From JBJGXI01 sp045635475 (lineage in GTDB: Bacteria > Bacillota > Bacilli > Bacillales > Amphibacillaceae): 64,000 nucleotides of DNA. Below, piece after piece: positions 61,398 to 64,000 of the stretch. The notes under the pieces were generated by a model, which did not search any database, was not told where the DNA came from, and saw nothing but the letters and a program-made list of their open reading frames with translations. How positions within the stretch are numbered: the first letter of the stretch is position 1; each line of letters starts with the position of its first letter. The DNA lies in the NCBI RefSeq assembly GCF_045635475.1, contig NZ_JBJGXI010000018.1:1-64000 (forward strand), given 5' to 3'. The translations under genes and the position numbers were made by a program.

Positions 61398-62960
61398 TTA
61401 TGCGTCTTTAAGAGAACCGGCTGCTTTAGCTCGAATTCTGGTTGCGTTTCCTGGAAGATATGCTAATGGAACGTCTTCAAAATCAACAATCTCCACTCCA
61501 AAGGGATCTGCTCCTGCTGCAACTGCTTCTTCCTTTGCCATTTCCTTCGCTAATTCCAAGGTTTTTTCTCTGCCTAATTCATCTAGTTTAAACACTTTTT
61601 CTATTTGTCCACTTACCTGAGAGATCGCAGAGCCAATAGCGTTTGCAACACCAAAGTGGTCTGGACGATGAACAACAGAAGCACCTTTTAATTTTTCTGG
61701 GAGCAACACACTTCCACCACCTACTAATATAACAGGTACGGGATCTGCAGTTGTTTTCATGCGATCAATTGCTTCCTCCACTTGTTCTACTAGCTTTGAA
61801 AATGCCTTATCCACCATATCTTTGTCTAAATCAGCAACCTTAGTAGCGTCTCCAATGTCTCCCATGCCTTTGGCAACAATAATATCTGTTGTTGTTAAGA
61901 TATCACCACCAAATACATAGGCTTCTTGTTGCAATCGATAGCCCACGCTGTCAGGCCCTAATTTTACAGAACCATCTTCATTGACACGGACAATCGTTCC
62001 GCCACCAATTCCAACAGAAGTAATATCTGGCATTCTAAAATTAGTACGAACCCCGCCAATTTCAACTGCTAAAGATGATTGTCTTGGAAAGGAATTGACG
62101 AGTACACCAATATCTGTCGTTGTTCCGCCAACATCAACAACGAGTGCGTCCGATTGATTCGTTAAGTACGAAGCACCACGAATACTATTCGTAGGACCAC
62201 AGGCCACCGTTAAAATTGGATATTTCACGGTATATTCAACAGACATCAATGTGCCATCATTTTGACTAAAGAACACCTTTGCATTAACGCCTTCCTCTTT
62301 CAGTGCTTGAACAAAACCATTTGCAGTGTTCCGAGCTACATCCATAACCGCAGCATTAAGGATGGTTGCATTCTCTCTTTCTAGTAACCCAACACTACCA
62401 ATTTCACTTGATAGCGAAATCGCTACATCTTCACCAAGAATCTCTTGGAAAATTTTCTGGGCGTGATGCTCATGCTCCGTTGAAACCGGAGAAAACACCG
62501 AAGTGATTGCAATCGAGTCTACTTTACCTTTAAGCTCATGTGCTATTTCAGATAAATGCGCTGTATCTAGTTCAGCGATTTCACGTCCATCAAATTCGTT
62601 CCCACCTCGAACGATATATACGTGTTTTCCTAGAATATTTCGTAAATCATCCGGTACACCAATCAAAGGCTTGATCCCTATCGTCGCAGGTGCTCCAATT
62701 CGAACTGCTGCTACCTTATTTAACCTTTTTCTTTCTACAATGGCATTGGTGCAATGTGTGGTACCTAACATCGCATATATAATATCTTCTTTTGGCACGT
62801 TTGCCTCTGCAATTATTTTTTTCACCGCTCTATAAATACCGGTACTTACATCCTCGGTTGTCGGTTCCTTTGTCTCTGAGATAACGTTATACTGCTCGTC
62901 TAGGATAACCGCATCCGTATGTGTGCCGCCAACGTCTATACCAATACGATATCTACCCAT
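61398..62960 (-). CDS. Hydantoinase/oxoprolinase family protein (HyuA-like)
   Basis: 520 residues. RIGIDVGGTHTDAVILD and VVDVGGTTTDIGVLVN are the phosphate-binding loops of the ASKHA fold, with VACGPTNSIRGA between. It hydrolyses a cyclic amide such as hydantoin or 5-oxoproline using ATP. The length is that of the short HyuA_N/A form. It follows the DUF917 gene directly, the usual pairing. Confidence 0.9.
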   Translation of the reverse strand: MGRYRIGIDVGGTHTDAVILDEQYNVISETKEPTTEDVSTGIYRAVKKIIAEANVPKEDIIYAMLGTTHCTNAIVERKRLNKVAAVRIGAPATIGIKPLIGVPDDLRNILGKHVYIVRGGNEFDGREIAELDTAHLSEIAHELKGKVDSIAITSVFSPVSTEHEHHAQKIFQEILGEDVAISLSSEIGSVGLLERENATILNAAVMDVARNTANGFVQALKEEGVNAKVFFSQNDGTLMSVEYTVKYPILTVACGPTNSIRGASYLTNQSDALVVDVGGTTTDIGVLVNSFPRQSSLAVEIGGVRTNFRMPDITSVGIGGGTIVRVNEDGSVKLGPDSVGYRLQQEAYVFGGDILTTTDIIVAKGMGDIGDATKVADLDKDMVDKAFSKLVEQVEEAIDRMKTTADPVPVILVGGGSVLLPEKLKGASVVHRPDHFGVANAIGSAISQVSGQIEKVFKLDELGREKTLELAKEMAKEEAVAAGADPFGVEIVDFEDVPLAYLPGNATRIRAKAAGSLKDA

Positions 62961-64000
62961 TTACTCCTCCCCCTTTCCAGCTAGCTTTTCAACAGGGGTA
63001 TATGCTACGTCATATCCAAAATAAGATGGTCCAGCAATTTCAATTGCCTTTTCTGTTCTCCACTTAGGATCGCAAGGCATGCCAATAACAATACAACGCG
63101 CACCGTATCTTAATCCTTCTGTTGTAATTGGCATTCCAGTTTCAGCATCAAGGACTGCAATTAAATCAGGAGTCACACAGAGCAATTTCTCCTCTGTTTT
63201 TGCAAGTAAATGCTCATTTTGAAAATTCAACTCTAGTTCTTGACCTTTGTAATCCTTTATTCCTTCAATAATGGCTGTACCTCTTGCAAACCCTGTCTCC
63301 GTTTTACGGTCTATATCTTTTACTTTTCCTTGGAATAGTTTAAATCCGCTAGTAATCTTTAATACTTCATCAATTGCGTCATAGTTTTTCGCTTTCGCTT
63401 CTCTAATACTGCGACCAATCTTTTCTTCTAGGCTTAAGCTATTGCGAATGGCCGATCGTTTGAGGTCTTTCCCCTTCATCGGATAAATGGCTAGCATGAC
63501 CGATCCGCCCATTTCAATTGTTGCTCCACGAGCTAATCGTTCCGCCCATACACTATTGATAGTATTTAACAGCATCCCGTTTCCCTTTTCATCTGAAAGA
63601 ACCATCGGGGTTGCCTCTAATCCATCTAGATAAAAGGTCACCATTTGCAGTTCAGGAAATGCACGTCCCATACCGTCACAATCTACCACAGGAATTCCTT
63701 GGCGAGCAGCTAAAGCAAATGGAAGTAATGAATTTACTCCCCCAGCTTCGATTGGCATCGTAGCATAAATTTCTTCACCTAAGTAATCACGCAAGGACTG
63801 AAAAGCGGTAACAGCTTCTTCTCCACTTGGAACCTTTTCAATCATTACGGTCGGAGCACCCATCATAGCTGATGGTACAATCATTGCATCATCAGGAACT
63901 TCCTCTGGATCTAGTAGTTTAATAGGACCATATTCTTCTATGGCTTGAAGCGCCATTAATTTTCCAATATAGGGGTCACCACCGCCACCTGTGCCTAAAA
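62961..64000 (-). CDS. DUF917 protein, 5' end off the window
   Basis: At least 346 residues. The frame stays open to the window edge: before the first internal Met it reads LGTGGGGDPYIGKL, a DUF917 signature, so the real start lies beyond 64000. DGMGRAFPELQM and AVDIDRKTE-type text are typical. Paired with HyuA-like gene; role is probably accessory to cyclic-amide hydrolysis. Confidence 0.88.
   Translation of the reverse strand, partial: LGTGGGGDPYIGKLMALQAIEEYGPIKLLDPEEVPDDAMIVPSAMMGAPTVMIEKVPSGEEAVTAFQSLRDYLGEEIYATMPIEAGGVNSLLPFALAARQGIPVVDCDGMGRAFPELQMVTFYLDGLEATPMVLSDEKGNGMLLNTINSVWAERLARGATIEMGGSVMLAIYPMKGKDLKRSAIRNSLSLEEKIGRSIREAKAKNYDAIDEVLKITSGFKLFQGKVKDIDRKTETGFARGTAIIEGIKDYKGQELELNFQNEHLLAKTEEKLLCVTPDLIAVLDAETGMPITTEGLRYGARCIVIGMPCDPKWRTEKAIEIAGPSYFGYDVAYTPVEKLAGKGEE

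Overview
The window looks like a chromosomal segment of a low-GC, spore-forming Bacillaceae (Oceanobacillus/Virgibacillus-like; the genus is a guess). The reasons are AT-rich DNA, strong AGGAGG ribosome binding sites, a T-box leader, Bacillus-type LexA boxes, a BclA-like collagen glycoprotein typical of an exosporium, and PadR/DUF2812 and YjzC-like genes. No rRNA, tRNA or CRISPR array was seen.

Layout. 0-7.7 kb: a VbhA/Fic toxin-antitoxin pair, a T-box-controlled MFS transporter, an Rpn-type nuclease, a YbfB-type MFS gene divergent from a LysR regulator, and an Mrr-like nuclease with a neighbour. 7.8-10.9 kb: a direct duplication of about 580 bp (mutT plus a dispersed repeat) flanks an MqsR-like/Panacea toxin-antitoxin pair. 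10.9-32 kb: a defence island, all on the minus strand, with DUF262 and FRG proteins, a C5 methylase/AlwI-like restriction pair, a helicase-nuclease-LexA fusion protein with a small partner, a DUF6414-like gene under a LexA-type box, a HipA-like kinase with a HIRAN partner, a four-gene operon (PD-(D/E)XK-like protein, HIT, MazG-like, PLD-SF2 helicase) and an ABC three-component system. 33-41 kb: a decaying phage-like zone with SNase, DnaB, two DnaD-like replication proteins, a G39P-like loader, a ParE gene with an amber stop, and retropepsin and DnaD fragments. 41-64 kb: more ordinary genes (DUF3800, old yellow enzyme, YjzC-like, ABC exporter, MFS with a leader ORF, small membrane proteins, RDD, PadR/DUF2812, collagen-like protein, HyuA/DUF917), punctuated by dispersed repeats.

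The most striking non-coding feature is a family of about 80-95 bp hairpin repeats (REP/RAYT-like) with some 20 copies, all in the same orientation on the + strand whatever the direction of neighbouring genes. Two subfamilies differ in the inner stem yet keep it paired. None lies between 10.9 and 33.0 kb, exactly the defence island, which suggests the island arrived after the repeats spread.

The best candidates for undescribed biology are the helicase-nuclease protein that carries a complete LexA-type self-cleavage domain (Ala-Gly site plus Ser/Lys dyad), the four-gene nuclease/HIT/MazG/PLD-helicase operon, and the orientation-locked repeat family. All functions are inferred from sequence motifs; no database search was possible.
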